The position numbers and the translations under genes are program-made. A model generated the notes under the pieces. The model had not been told where the DNA came from. It did no database searches and saw only the letters and a program-made list of their open reading frames with translations. Source: Bradyrhizobium sp. BRP22 (GTDB taxonomy: Bacteria; Pseudomonadota; Alphaproteobacteria; Rhizobiales; Xanthobacteraceae). From it: 64,000 bases of DNA. This document shows positions 33,822 to 42,090 of this stretch, piece after piece; the stretch's first letter is position 1; the number at the start of each line of letters is the position of its first letter. The stretch covers positions 1 through 64,000 of the forward strand of contig NZ_JADYVX010000030.1 of NCBI RefSeq assembly GCF_020194175.1. Reading direction: 5' to 3'.

Positions 33822-34869
33822 TTTGCCGCCACGTTCCGACCTCATCCCGAGGAGCCGCGAAGCGGCGTCACGAGGGATGGGCCACGGGCTCCTTACTCTG
33901 CGTCATTCCGGGGCGCGACGAAGTCGCGAACCCGGAATCCATTGAGCCACTTGCGCAAGTAGAGACATGGATTCTCTGATGTGCAATTGCACATCATAGC
34001 TCACGCTGCGCGTGCCCCGGAATGACGGAGCGAGAAAATTCGTCAATGATTCCAAGGTGATTTTCCCCGTCCAGCCCTCGCAGAAAAAACATTCCGCTTT
34101 CGCCGTCGGGCAAATCAGTGATTTAACTCCGCGCGTCTCACCCAGATGAGGGGCGGCTCGCGATCGTCACGAACGTTGCGGTGAGATGCGGTGGACGAGT
34201 GTGTCACGACTGACGAGCGTGGCATTCACGGACGGCGAAGTCGTGTGGTTCTGGCGCCCCGACGCTGGCGCTAAGTTCGCGAGCAGCAAGAGCTGCCGCG
34301 GGCGACGGTGGCAAGAAAGCCCGGTCACCGAGAAGAGCACGAAGTAAGCCGTAAACCATCGCGCAGGGAAAGCCGGAGTTGCTCCGGTTGACCTGTGGTC
34401 CTACCCCCGTGCTTTTTGTTGCACGGGGCCCACGGGTGCGACCGGCACCCGGCTTTCCCTGCGCCCTCACTTCGATGAGAGCGTAAAACGAGGCGCAAGA
34501 CTCGGGCAATCCATGCCGCGAGAACGCGACCTCACATCCACTCCACCGTCATGCCCCGCGCAGGCGGGGCATCCAGTACCCGGCGGCCTCTCGGCTCGAG
34601 CACCACCGTCTCCGGAATACTGGATCGTCCGGTCAAGCCGGACGATGACAGCGGAGAAGCTGTTTGACATTTGAATCCGAACTCACCGCCCGTCATTGCG
34701 AGGAGCGAAGCGACGAAGCAATCCATCTCTCCACAAGCGGCGATATGGATTGCTTCGTGGAGCCTGTCATCGGGCGGCGCTTCGCGCCGACCCGGTGGCT
34801 CGCGATGACGGCGTCATCGTTACGAGGCGTGCTGGTGACGAAGCAATCCGTGTCCGCCTCTTCCGCCTC
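33822..34869. repeat. Gene-free, repeat-rich region (about 1 kb)
   Basis: No convincing gene. It holds, in order, a family E hairpin (33839-33881), a family D repeat starting CGTCATTCCGGGGC and ending GCCCCGGAATGACG (33901-34027), a structured element (34204-34509 region), a third inverted repeat CGTCATGCC..GATGACAG (34547-34650), and a fourth CGTCATTGCGAG..CGCGATGACG (34691-34810). These are stacked interspersed elements between phoD and the leftward aminotransferase. Confidence 0.75.
34361..34464. repeat. Cloverleaf-like structured repeat element
   Basis: A perfect outer stem GCGCAGGGAAAG (34361-34372) with CTTTCCCTGCGC (34453-34464) encloses three perfect hairpins: CCGGAG/CTCCGG (34373-34387), CCCCGTGC/GCACGGGG (34405-34428) and GGGTGC/GCACCC (34434-34450). 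It could be a structured RNA or a non-coding mobile element. A 101-codon open frame across it on the minus strand looks incidental. Confidence 0.6.
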
Positions 34870-36117
34870 TCAGCCCTGCGCGCGCTCGATATTGCCGCTG
34901 CGCGTCGGCACCCCGAATTCGCGCCGGCAGACTTCCGCGAGCACCGCGACGCCTTCGCGGATCTGCTGATGCGAGGGACTGGCGAAGCACAATCGCAGCC
35001 GGCTGCCGGACCAGGCCTTGTTCGTCGACCATTCCGGCCCCGGATTGATCGAGACGCCCGCCGCAAGCGCTGCCTGGTAGAGCTTCAGCGTATCGACGTG
35101 GTCCGGGAGCTTGACCCAGAGAAAGATGCCGCCCTTCGGCTCCTCGAACTCGGCGGAGGTGCCGAACTGCTCGTTGAGCGCCTCCATCAGCGTGTCGAGC
35201 TTCTTGCGCAGGCCGCGCGTCAGCTCCGGCACGTGGGTCGCAAAATGCGCCGCGCAATATTCGGCGAGCACCATCTGCTCCAGCGCGCCGGAGCCGGCAT
35301 CGGTCTTCAGCGCCAGCATCCGCGACATCACCTCCCAAGGCGCGACGATGAAGCCGACCCGCAAGGCGGGCGCGATCGATTTCGAGAACGAGCCGATATG
35401 GATCACGCCGCCCTGCTGGCTCATGGCGTAGATCGCCGGCGGGCGCTTGCCGCTCCAGGTGAGGTCGGCGTAGCAATCGTCCTCGAAGATCGGCACGCCA
35501 TAGTCGCGCGACAGCTTCAGCATCTCGGCGCGGCGGCCCTCGGGCAGGATCGTGCCGGTCGGGTTCTGCACGGTCGGAATGGTGTAGATGTACTTCGGCG
35601 TGATGCCGCGCCGCTTGTGGTCGGCGAGGGCGGCCGCCAGCGCATCGATCCGGATGCCGTCCTGGTCGAGCGGAATGCCGACCGCATTGACGCCGAGCCG
35701 CGTCAGCCGGTTCAGGGAGCCCTGATAGGTCTCCTGCTCGATCAGCACGGTGTCGCCCCGCGTCAGCAGCGTGTGGTTGACGAGGTCGAGCGCCTGCAGC
35801 GAGCCGGAGACGATCAAAATGTCGTCGGCCGTGCAGTGGATGCCGGCATCGCGCTTAAGCTTCTGGGTGAGGAATTCGCGCAGCGGCCGATAGCCCTGCG
35901 GCCCATGGGCGAGGTTGTAGGTCGCGAGCGCCTTGCCCTCGCGCTTCAACACCGCGTTCACCGCCTCGACCAGCCCGTCGACCGGAACCCCGTCCGGATC
36001 ATTGTTGCCGCCGACGAAGCTGTATTTGGCAAGCCCGGTCCACTTGGCGGCTGGCGCCGGCAGGCCGGCGGGCAACAGCGGCGCGAAATCGAATTGGGTC
36101 GAGGCGGACATGGACAT
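34870..36117 (-). CDS. Class I/II PLP-dependent aminotransferase (MocR/2-aminoadipate type)
   Basis: 415 aa from the ATG at 36117, with GGGAG close upstream; longer frames overlap DUF3124. The catalytic Lys is in IGSFSKSIAPALRVGF (about residue 245), with SGSLQALDLV, PTVQNPTGTILP and EDDCYADLTW around the cofactor site. It lacks the GntR domain of MocR regulators, so it is an enzyme. The closest known types are 2-aminoadipate or aromatic/branched-chain transaminases; substrate uncertain. Confidence 0.88.
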   Translation of the reverse strand: MSMSASTQFDFAPLLPAGLPAPAAKWTGLAKYSFVGGNNDPDGVPVDGLVEAVNAVLKREGKALATYNLAHGPQGYRPLREFLTQKLKRDAGIHCTADDILIVSGSLQALDLVNHTLLTRGDTVLIEQETYQGSLNRLTRLGVNAVGIPLDQDGIRIDALAAALADHKRRGITPKYIYTIPTVQNPTGTILPEGRRAEMLKLSRDYGVPIFEDDCYADLTWSGKRPPAIYAMSQQGGVIHIGSFSKSIAPALRVGFIVAPWEVMSRMLALKTDAGSGALEQMVLAEYCAAHFATHVPELTRGLRKKLDTLMEALNEQFGTSAEFEEPKGGIFLWVKLPDHVDTLKLYQAALAAGVSINPGPEWSTNKAWSGSRLRLCFASPSHQQIREGVAVLAEVCRREFGVPTRSGNIERAQG

Positions 36118-36160
36118 TTGCTCCCGTGTTGTTGTCGTTGAGAGGGACGAAGCCCTCTTG

Positions 36161-36754
36161 CTAGTTCTTGCCGACGCTCCTGATCGGCCGGCCCTGGCTG
36201 ATGAAGGCATAATGCCCCGGGCCGACGCTGCCAACCATCAGCGCTTCGACCGCGGGTTCGGCGATCTCGTCGGTTGCGGCCCAGTCCACCACGAAATTGG
36301 CGCCGGTGCCGCCGCGCACGTCGGACGTGGGGATGAAGACCTCGATGGTTGCGAAAGGCTTCAGCGCAATCGGCGCTTTCAGGTGGCTTTCAACCAGCTT
36401 GCCTTCGGTGTCGAAATAGGCGATCCGCTTCAATACCAGGGGTTTGGTTTCGGAGGTGTTGTGGATACTCAATGTCACCGAGAAATCGGCCCTGAGCCTG
36501 CCTTGGCTCATCGAGACGCTGGAATAGACTGGGACGTAGAAGGAGCCGGAGACGGCGAGATTGTCGGCGGGAACAGCCGTCAGCGAATTCGCAAAACCCT
36601 GCTCGATGCTGCCGCTTTGCGCCGTGCAGGGGCGGGATGCGATCGTAGATGCCAGAATGGCGAAAAACAGGCTAAGGGCGCGGATGTGACAGATTGCTCG
36701 TTTGACCCCCGTGCTTGGGTCTCTAGGTTGCGACGAGGAGTAGCCCCAAGACAT
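36161..36754 (-). CDS. DUF3124 secreted protein
   Basis: 197 aa from the ATG at 36754; a longer frame begins at 36787 and no start lies nearer the signal peptide. ALSLFFAILASTIASRPCTA is the secretion signal. The mature part, with FYVPVYSSVSMSQGRLRADF, TLSIHNTS and FVVDWAATDEI, matches DUF3124, of unknown function. Its ATG overlaps on the opposite strand with the ATG of the antiporter (shared CATG), so the two are divergent with no gap. Confidence 0.75.
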   Translation of the reverse strand: MSWGYSSSQPRDPSTGVKRAICHIRALSLFFAILASTIASRPCTAQSGSIEQGFANSLTAVPADNLAVSGSFYVPVYSSVSMSQGRLRADFSVTLSIHNTSETKPLVLKRIAYFDTEGKLVESHLKAPIALKPFATIEVFIPTSDVRGGTGANFVVDWAATDEIAEPAVEALMVGSVGPGHYAFISQGRPIRSVGKN

Positions 36755-38483
36755 GCATGAACTTATAGGTGATATTACTTTAAGCATCCTGTTCGCCTGG
36801 GTGCTCGGCCTGTTAGCTCACTTCTCCCGGCAGCCCCTGATCCTCGCCTACCTTATCGCCGGGTTCTTGATTGGTCCATTCGGCACGGGCTGGGTCAAGT
36901 CCCAGGAATCGATCAGTGTCATATCTGAACTCGGCCTGATCTTCATGCTGTTCATGATCGGGCTCGAGATCGACCTGAAGAAGATCGTCCGCGCCGGCAA
37001 GGTGATCCTGTTCGCGGCCGGCGGGCAGCTCTTGGGCGGCTGCCTGCTCGGCATCCTGTTTTTCGTCGGCCTCGGGCTCTCGATGGGTGGCGGCGGCAAG
37101 TTCGATGCGCTTTATCTCTGCGTCGCCTGCGCGCTCTCCTCGACCGTGATCATCGTCAAGGTGCTGTACGAGAAGCGCGAGCTCGATACGCTGCCCGGCC
37201 GCATCACGCTGGGCGTGCTGGTGCTGCAGGACATCTTTGCGATCCTGTTCCTCGCGGTGCAGCCGAGCCTCGACAACCTTCAGATCGGCGTCATCCTGCT
37301 TTCGATCCTGCGCGTCGGCGTGCTGGTGGCGACGGCGCTGGTGCTCAGCCGCTACGTGCTGCCGCGGCTGTTCCAGCAGATCGCGCGGCGGCCCGAACTG
37401 ATCCTGTTAGGCGCGCTCGCCTGGTGCTTCCTGATCGGCGAGGTCGCCGAACGTCTGCATCTGTCGCGTGAGATGGGCTCGCTGGTCGCCGGCGTGTCGC
37501 TGTCGACCTTCCCCTATGCGCTCGACGTCACCGCCAAGGTCACCACCTTGCGCGATTTCTTCATCACGCTGTTCTTCGTCGCGCTCGGGATGACCATTCC
37601 GGTTCCCGGCCTCTCGGTGATCGGGCTTGCGCTTTTGATCGCGGCATTCACCGTGGTGAGCCGCCTGGTCACCACGTTCACGCCGCTTTATCTGATGAAG
37701 CAGGGCCTGAGGGCCAGCCTGCTGCCGGCGATCAACCTGGCGCAGATTTCGGAATTCTCGCTGGTGGTGATCCAGACCGGCGTCGCCGCCGGGCATATCT
37801 CAACGGCGACCTCGAGTGCGGCGTCCTTTGCCTTCGTCGTGCTGGCGGTGCTCAGCACCTTCGTGATGACCAAGAGCGGCGAGATCACGCGTTTCCTGAT
37901 CGGCCCGTTGAAGCGGGTCGGGCTCCACGACCTCGACCAGGCGCATCCTGCGGAAGGGAGCGAGGACGGCGCCCACGGCGAGAGCCGGCGGATCGTCATC
38001 CTCGGCTTCTTCCGCGCCGCCAGTGCCCTGCTCAGCCAGATCGAGCGGCAGAACGAAGCGCTGTTGGAGCAGCTCAGCGTCATCGACTTCAACCCGCTGG
38101 TGTTCAGGACCTTGAAAGATCGCGGCCTGCACGTGATCTATGGTGACATCAGCAATGTCGATACGCTGGTGCATGCCGGCATCGGCAAGGCCGAGATCAT
38201 CATCCTGAGCGTGCCGGATTCGCTCCTGGTCGGCGCCAACAACGAGAAGCTGGTCCGCCATGTCCGGAGCCTCAATCCAACCGCCAAGATCGTCGCGACC
38301 GCCGATTTCCTGGCCGACGTGAACGACCTCTACGCCGCCGGGGCCGACTACGTGACGGTGACGCGGATCAGCGACGCCAGCGAGCTGTTCTCGGTGATCG
38401 AGGCGGCGGAGGCCGGCCTCTTGGAAGAGAAGCGCGCCGAGATGGATACGCAGCTCGCCGAGCGGCGCGAGGTGTTGCCTTGA
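36753..38483 (+). CDS. Kef-type monovalent cation:proton antiporter with TrkA-N domain
   Basis: 576 aa of the CPA2 family. About 12 membrane helices (LILAYLIAGFLIGPFGTGWV, GLIFMLFMIGLEIDLKKIV, LREFFITLFFVALGM-like region) precede a C-terminal Rossmann-type TrkA-N domain (about 415-540; RRIVILGFFRAASALL) that binds nucleotides. It exchanges potassium or sodium for protons. The Rossmann glycine motif is weakened (LGFFRAAS in place of GxGxxG), as in some YbaL-like members. GAGGAG precedes the start. Confidence 0.9.
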   Translation: MHELIGDITLSILFAWVLGLLAHFSRQPLILAYLIAGFLIGPFGTGWVKSQESISVISELGLIFMLFMIGLEIDLKKIVRAGKVILFAAGGQLLGGCLLGILFFVGLGLSMGGGGKFDALYLCVACALSSTVIIVKVLYEKRELDTLPGRITLGVLVLQDIFAILFLAVQPSLDNLQIGVILLSILRVGVLVATALVLSRYVLPRLFQQIARRPELILLGALAWCFLIGEVAERLHLSREMGSLVAGVSLSTFPYALDVTAKVTTLRDFFITLFFVALGMTIPVPGLSVIGLALLIAAFTVVSRLVTTFTPLYLMKQGLRASLLPAINLAQISEFSLVVIQTGVAAGHISTATSSAASFAFVVLAVLSTFVMTKSGEITRFLIGPLKRVGLHDLDQAHPAEGSEDGAHGESRRIVILGFFRAASALLSQIERQNEALLEQLSVIDFNPLVFRTLKDRGLHVIYGDISNVDTLVHAGIGKAEIIILSVPDSLLVGANNEKLVRHVRSLNPTAKIVATADFLADVNDLYAAGADYVTVTRISDASELFSVIEAAEAGLLEEKRAEMDTQLAERREVLP

Positions 38484-38591
38484 GATGCGGCCTGATATGC
38501 CTGCCCACGCCGTCCTGGCCTGCAGATTGATGCTGGCGCGGGCTGCCGGTTCCGGCTAATGCACTGCCAGCAAGAAGCGAGATTTTGAGAC

Positions 38592-39665
38592 ATGGCCGAT
38601 ACGATCCAGGAAGTGTTGCAAGCCTTTGCGAAGGGCGAACTCGTCGTCGTCACCGATGACGAGGATCGGGAAGGCGAGGGCGATCTGATCGTCGCGGCCT
38701 CGCTCTGTACCGCCGACAAGATGGCCTTCATCATCCGCCACACCTCCGGCATCGTCTGCGCGCCGATCACTACCGACGATGCGAAGCGGCTGCGGCTCGA
38801 CCCGATGGTCGCACATAACGATTCCAGCCACACCACCGCCTTCACCGTTTCGATCGACTACAAGCCCGATGGCGGCACCGGCATTTCGGCCGACGAGCGC
38901 GCCTCCTGCTGCCGCGCGCTCGCCAATCCCAATGCTGGCGCCAATGATTTTGCCCGGCCCGGGCACATCTTCCCGCTGATCGCCCGCGACGGCGGCGTGC
39001 TGCTCCGTTCCGGCCATACGGAAGCTGCGGTCGACCTCTGCAAGCTCGCTGGCCTGCCGCCGGTCGGCGTCATCAGCGAATTGATGAACGACGACGGCAC
39101 GGTGATGAAGGGCGAGCAGGTGGCCCGCTTCGCCGCCGCCAACAATCTCAAGCACGTCACGATCGCCGACCTGATCGCCTATCGCCAGGCCCGCGAGAAG
39201 CTGATCGAGCGGGTCGCGACCTTCACGACCGACAGCCCGATCGGCCCGCTGCAGGGCTATGCCTACCGTTCGCCCTTCGACGAGATCATGCACGCCGCCT
39301 TCGTCTATAACGGCATCGGTGACGGCAAGAACGTGCTGACGCGGCTGCACAAGCCGAACATCGTCAAGGACATCTTCACCGGCGGGGCCCGCATGGAGGC
39401 CGTTCTGCGCGAGTTCAAGAAGGCCGGCCGCGGCGTCCTGGTCTATCTGCGCGACGGTGCGGCGGGCGTTCCCGTTGAGCCCGTCGGCACGCAGACGGCG
39501 GAGGCCGATCGCAACCGGCAATGGCGCGAGGTCGGCGTCGGCGCACAGATCCTGCGCGATCTCGGCGTCACCTCGATCCGCAATCTCACCTCGTCCGTGC
39601 ACGACTACAAAGGATTGTCCGGTTTCGGCATCGAGATCGTCTCCAACGAGAAACTCGAAAGCTGA
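38592..39665 (+). CDS. ribB: 3,4-dihydroxy-2-butanone 4-phosphate synthase with degenerate GTP cyclohydrolase II-like domain
   Basis: 357 aa. The N-terminal domain (to about 205) is a good DHBP synthase: DDEDREGEGDL, TSGIVCAP, RPGHIFPL and RSGHTEAAVDL. It makes the four-carbon precursor of riboflavin from ribulose 5-phosphate. The C-terminal half follows the GTP cyclohydrolase II outline (RLHKPNIVKDIF, GRGVLVYLRDG, GAQILRDLGVTSIRNLT) but lacks the three zinc cysteines and the GRGIGL loop, so that activity should be absent. This RibBX layout is known in Rhizobiales. No FMN riboswitch was seen in the 108 bp upstream. Confidence 0.9.
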   Translation: MADTIQEVLQAFAKGELVVVTDDEDREGEGDLIVAASLCTADKMAFIIRHTSGIVCAPITTDDAKRLRLDPMVAHNDSSHTTAFTVSIDYKPDGGTGISADERASCCRALANPNAGANDFARPGHIFPLIARDGGVLLRSGHTEAAVDLCKLAGLPPVGVISELMNDDGTVMKGEQVARFAAANNLKHVTIADLIAYRQAREKLIERVATFTTDSPIGPLQGYAYRSPFDEIMHAAFVYNGIGDGKNVLTRLHKPNIVKDIFTGGARMEAVLREFKKAGRGVLVYLRDGAAGVPVEPVGTQTAEADRNRQWREVGVGAQILRDLGVTSIRNLTSSVHDYKGLSGFGIEIVSNEKLES

Positions 39666-39785
39666 CGAAAGTCGTTCCGGGTCGCGTAGCGCAAACCCGG
39701 AAGGGAACCCAATGCAATTGCGCTTCCCCGCGCGGCGCTTTAATTTATCGGTCAATTCCGAAACGACGATGCGAAAGGGATTTTC

Positions 39786-41000
39786 ATGAGCGTGCGCCCC
39801 CAGGCCAAGGACAAGCCGGCTGCGGCTTCTTTCCAGTGGGATGATCCGTTCCTGCTCGATGACCAGCTCACCGAAGACGAACGCATGATCCGCGACACCG
39901 CGCGCGCCTACGCGCAGGACAAGCTCTTGCCGCGCGTCATCAACGCCTATCTGGAAGAAAAGACCGATCGCGAGATCTTCAGCGAGATGGGGGAACTCGG
40001 CCTCATCGGCGTCACGCTGCCGGAGGAATATGGCTGCGCGAATGCGAGCTACGTTGCCTATGGCCTCGTGGCGCGCGAGATCGAGCGGGTCGATTCCGGC
40101 TATCGCTCGATGAACTCGGTGCAGTCCTCGCTGGTGATGTATCCGATCTATGCCTATGGCGATGAGAACCAGCGCAAGAAATATCTGCCCAAGCTCGCCA
40201 CCGGAGAATGGGTCGGTTGTTTCGGCCTGACCGAGCCGGATGCGGGTTCCGATCCCGGCGGCATGAAGACGCGCGCCGAGAAGGTTGCCGACGGCTATAG
40301 GCTGACCGGCAGCAAGATGTGGATCTCGAACGCGCCGATCGCCGACGTCTTCGTGGTGTGGGCGAAGTCGGCCGCGCACGATAACCAGATCCGAGGCTTC
40401 ATCCTGGAGAAGGGCATGAAGGGCCTCTCGGCGCCGAAGGTCGGCGGCAAGCTGTCCTTGCGGGCCTCGATCACCGGCGAGATCGTGATGGACGGCGTCG
40501 TGGTGCCCGAGAGCGCGCTGTTGCCCAACGTCTCCGGTCTCAAGGGTCCGTTCGGCTGCCTCAACCGCGCCCGCTACGGCATCTCCTGGGGCGCGATGGG
40601 CGCCGCGGAGGACTGCATGCACCGTGCACGGCAATATACCCTGGACCGCAAGCAGTTCGGCCGGCCGTTGGCCGCGACGCAATTGGTGCAGAAGAAGCTT
40701 GCCGACATGGAAACCGAGATCGCGCTCGGCCTGCAGGCCTCGCTTCGCGTCGGCCGGCTGATGGACGAGGGCAAGATGGCGCCGGAGATGATCTCCATCG
40801 TCAAGCGCAACAATTGCGGCAAGGCGCTCGACATCGCCCGCGTGGCGCGCGACATGCACGGCGGCAACGGCATCCAGATCGAGTATCACGTGATGCGCCA
40901 CACCGCGAATTTGGAAACCGTGAACACCTATGAGGGCACCCACGACGTCCACGCGCTGATCCTGGGCCGCGCCATCACCGGCATCCAGGCGTTTTCGTAA
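39786..41000 (+). CDS. gcdH: Glutaryl-CoA dehydrogenase
   Basis: 404 aa acyl-CoA dehydrogenase. FGLTEPDAGSDPGGMKTRA, DRKQFGRPLAATQLVQKKLA and NTYEGTHDVHALILGRAITG are characteristic of glutaryl-CoA dehydrogenase; the catalytic Glu is in TYEGTHD. It oxidises and decarboxylates glutaryl-CoA to crotonyl-CoA in lysine, tryptophan and benzoate breakdown, using FAD and ETF. The neighbours are not in this pathway. Confidence 0.93.
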   Translation: MSVRPQAKDKPAAASFQWDDPFLLDDQLTEDERMIRDTARAYAQDKLLPRVINAYLEEKTDREIFSEMGELGLIGVTLPEEYGCANASYVAYGLVAREIERVDSGYRSMNSVQSSLVMYPIYAYGDENQRKKYLPKLATGEWVGCFGLTEPDAGSDPGGMKTRAEKVADGYRLTGSKMWISNAPIADVFVVWAKSAAHDNQIRGFILEKGMKGLSAPKVGGKLSLRASITGEIVMDGVVVPESALLPNVSGLKGPFGCLNRARYGISWGAMGAAEDCMHRARQYTLDRKQFGRPLAATQLVQKKLADMETEIALGLQASLRVGRLMDEGKMAPEMISIVKRNNCGKALDIARVARDMHGGNGIQIEYHVMRHTANLETVNTYEGTHDVHALILGRAITGIQAFS

Positions 41001-41039
41001 TAGTGTAGAGGGGCGCGCGAACGTGGCCCCGCATAACGT

Positions 41040-41138
41040 CGTCATCGCCCGCGAAGGCGGGCGATCCAGTATTCCGCGGCATTTCATTCTCTCTTCCGTG
41101 CTGGCGATTACTGGATACCCCGCCTTCGGGGGGTGACG
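41040..41138. repeat. Inverted repeat (family D) between gcdH and the MBL hydrolase
   Basis: CGTCATCGCCCGCGAAGGCG at the left and CGCCTTCGGGGGGTGACG at the right, with ATCCAGTA and TACTGGAT inside; same layout as 34547-34650. Confidence 0.7.
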
Positions 41139-41158
41139 GCTGTTGGTAGGAAATTCCC

Positions 41159-42076
41159 ATGGCCGACAACGACGACATCCCGTTCAACCGCGATTTTCCG
41201 CTGAAGCCCGGCGTGGTCGAGGAAGCCCGCCCCGGCGTGCGGCGCGTCCTCTGCAACAATCCGAGTGCGTTCACCTTCACCGGCACGGTCAGCTACATCG
41301 TCGGCAAGGGCAACGTCGCGATCATCGATCCCGGCCCTGATGACGAAGCGCATGCGAGGGCGCTATTGGATGCCGTGCGCGGCGAGACCGTGACGCATAT
41401 CCTGGTCACCCACACCCATCGCGACCATTCGCCGAACACCGCGCGGATCACGCAGGCGACCGGCGCGCCTGTTTATGCCGAGGGTCCGCACCGCGCCTCA
41501 CGGCCGCGGTTCGAGAGCGAGAAGCATAATCCGGAGTCCGGCGCCGACCGCGACTTCAGGCCGGATGTCGAGGTCAGGAACGGCGACGTGATCGAAGGTT
41601 CCGGCTGGGCGCTGGAAGCGGTGGCGACGCCGGGGCACACCGCCAATCATTTGGCGTTCGCCTGGCCCGAGCGCGGCATCAATTTCGTCGGCGATCACGT
41701 GATGGGCTGGTCGACCTCGATCGTGGCCCCGCCGGATGGTTCAATGATCGACTACATGGCCTCATTGGAACGGCTGGAGCAGCGGCCCGAGCAACTCTAT
41801 TTCTCCGGCCACGGCCCGGAAATTACGGAAGCGCAGCGCTACGTCCGCTTCCTGGCGCGGCACCGGAAGGCACGCGAAGCCTCGATCCTGCACCGCCTCG
41901 CCAAGGGCGAGGCCGACATCCCAACCATGGTGCGCGCGATCTATATCGGCCTCGATCCCAGGCTAACCGGTGCGGCCGGCTATTCCGTGCTGGCGCATCT
42001 GGAGGATCTGGTCGCGCGCGGGATCGTCAAGACCGATGGCGATCCCGTGATCGGGGGAACGTACCGGTTGGCGTGA
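41159..42076 (+). CDS. MBL-fold metallo-hydrolase (LACTB2-like)
   Basis: 305 aa. The metal motif HTHRDHSPNT (HxHxDH) begins near residue 83; ATPGHTANHLAF, NFVGDHVMGW and YFSGHGPEI supply the other ligands. A C-terminal winged-helix-like part (RLAKGEADIPTMVRAIY..) is typical of LACTB2-type proteins, which in animals are RNases and in bacteria are of unknown substrate. Single gene. Confidence 0.88.
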   Translation: MADNDDIPFNRDFPLKPGVVEEARPGVRRVLCNNPSAFTFTGTVSYIVGKGNVAIIDPGPDDEAHARALLDAVRGETVTHILVTHTHRDHSPNTARITQATGAPVYAEGPHRASRPRFESEKHNPESGADRDFRPDVEVRNGDVIEGSGWALEAVATPGHTANHLAFAWPERGINFVGDHVMGWSTSIVAPPDGSMIDYMASLERLEQRPEQLYFSGHGPEITEAQRYVRFLARHRKAREASILHRLAKGEADIPTMVRAIYIGLDPRLTGAAGYSVLAHLEDLVARGIVKTDGDPVIGGTYRLA

Positions 42077-42090
42077 GACGCGAACGCGCC

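Noticed and set aside
34204..34509. 101-codon open frame on the minus strand
   Set aside because: Lies across the cloverleaf-like repeat; no ribosome-binding site or domain. Treated as an incidental frame of a repeat element.
38484..38591. Possible FMN riboswitch before ribB
   Set aside because: None of the conserved RFN-element strings (such as AGGGCRGGG or ACCGGCGGT) is present in the 108 bp.
38556..41087. 843-codon antisense frame spanning ribB and gcdH
   Set aside because: It crosses two well-supported genes and the gap between them; low-complexity content, no start signal.
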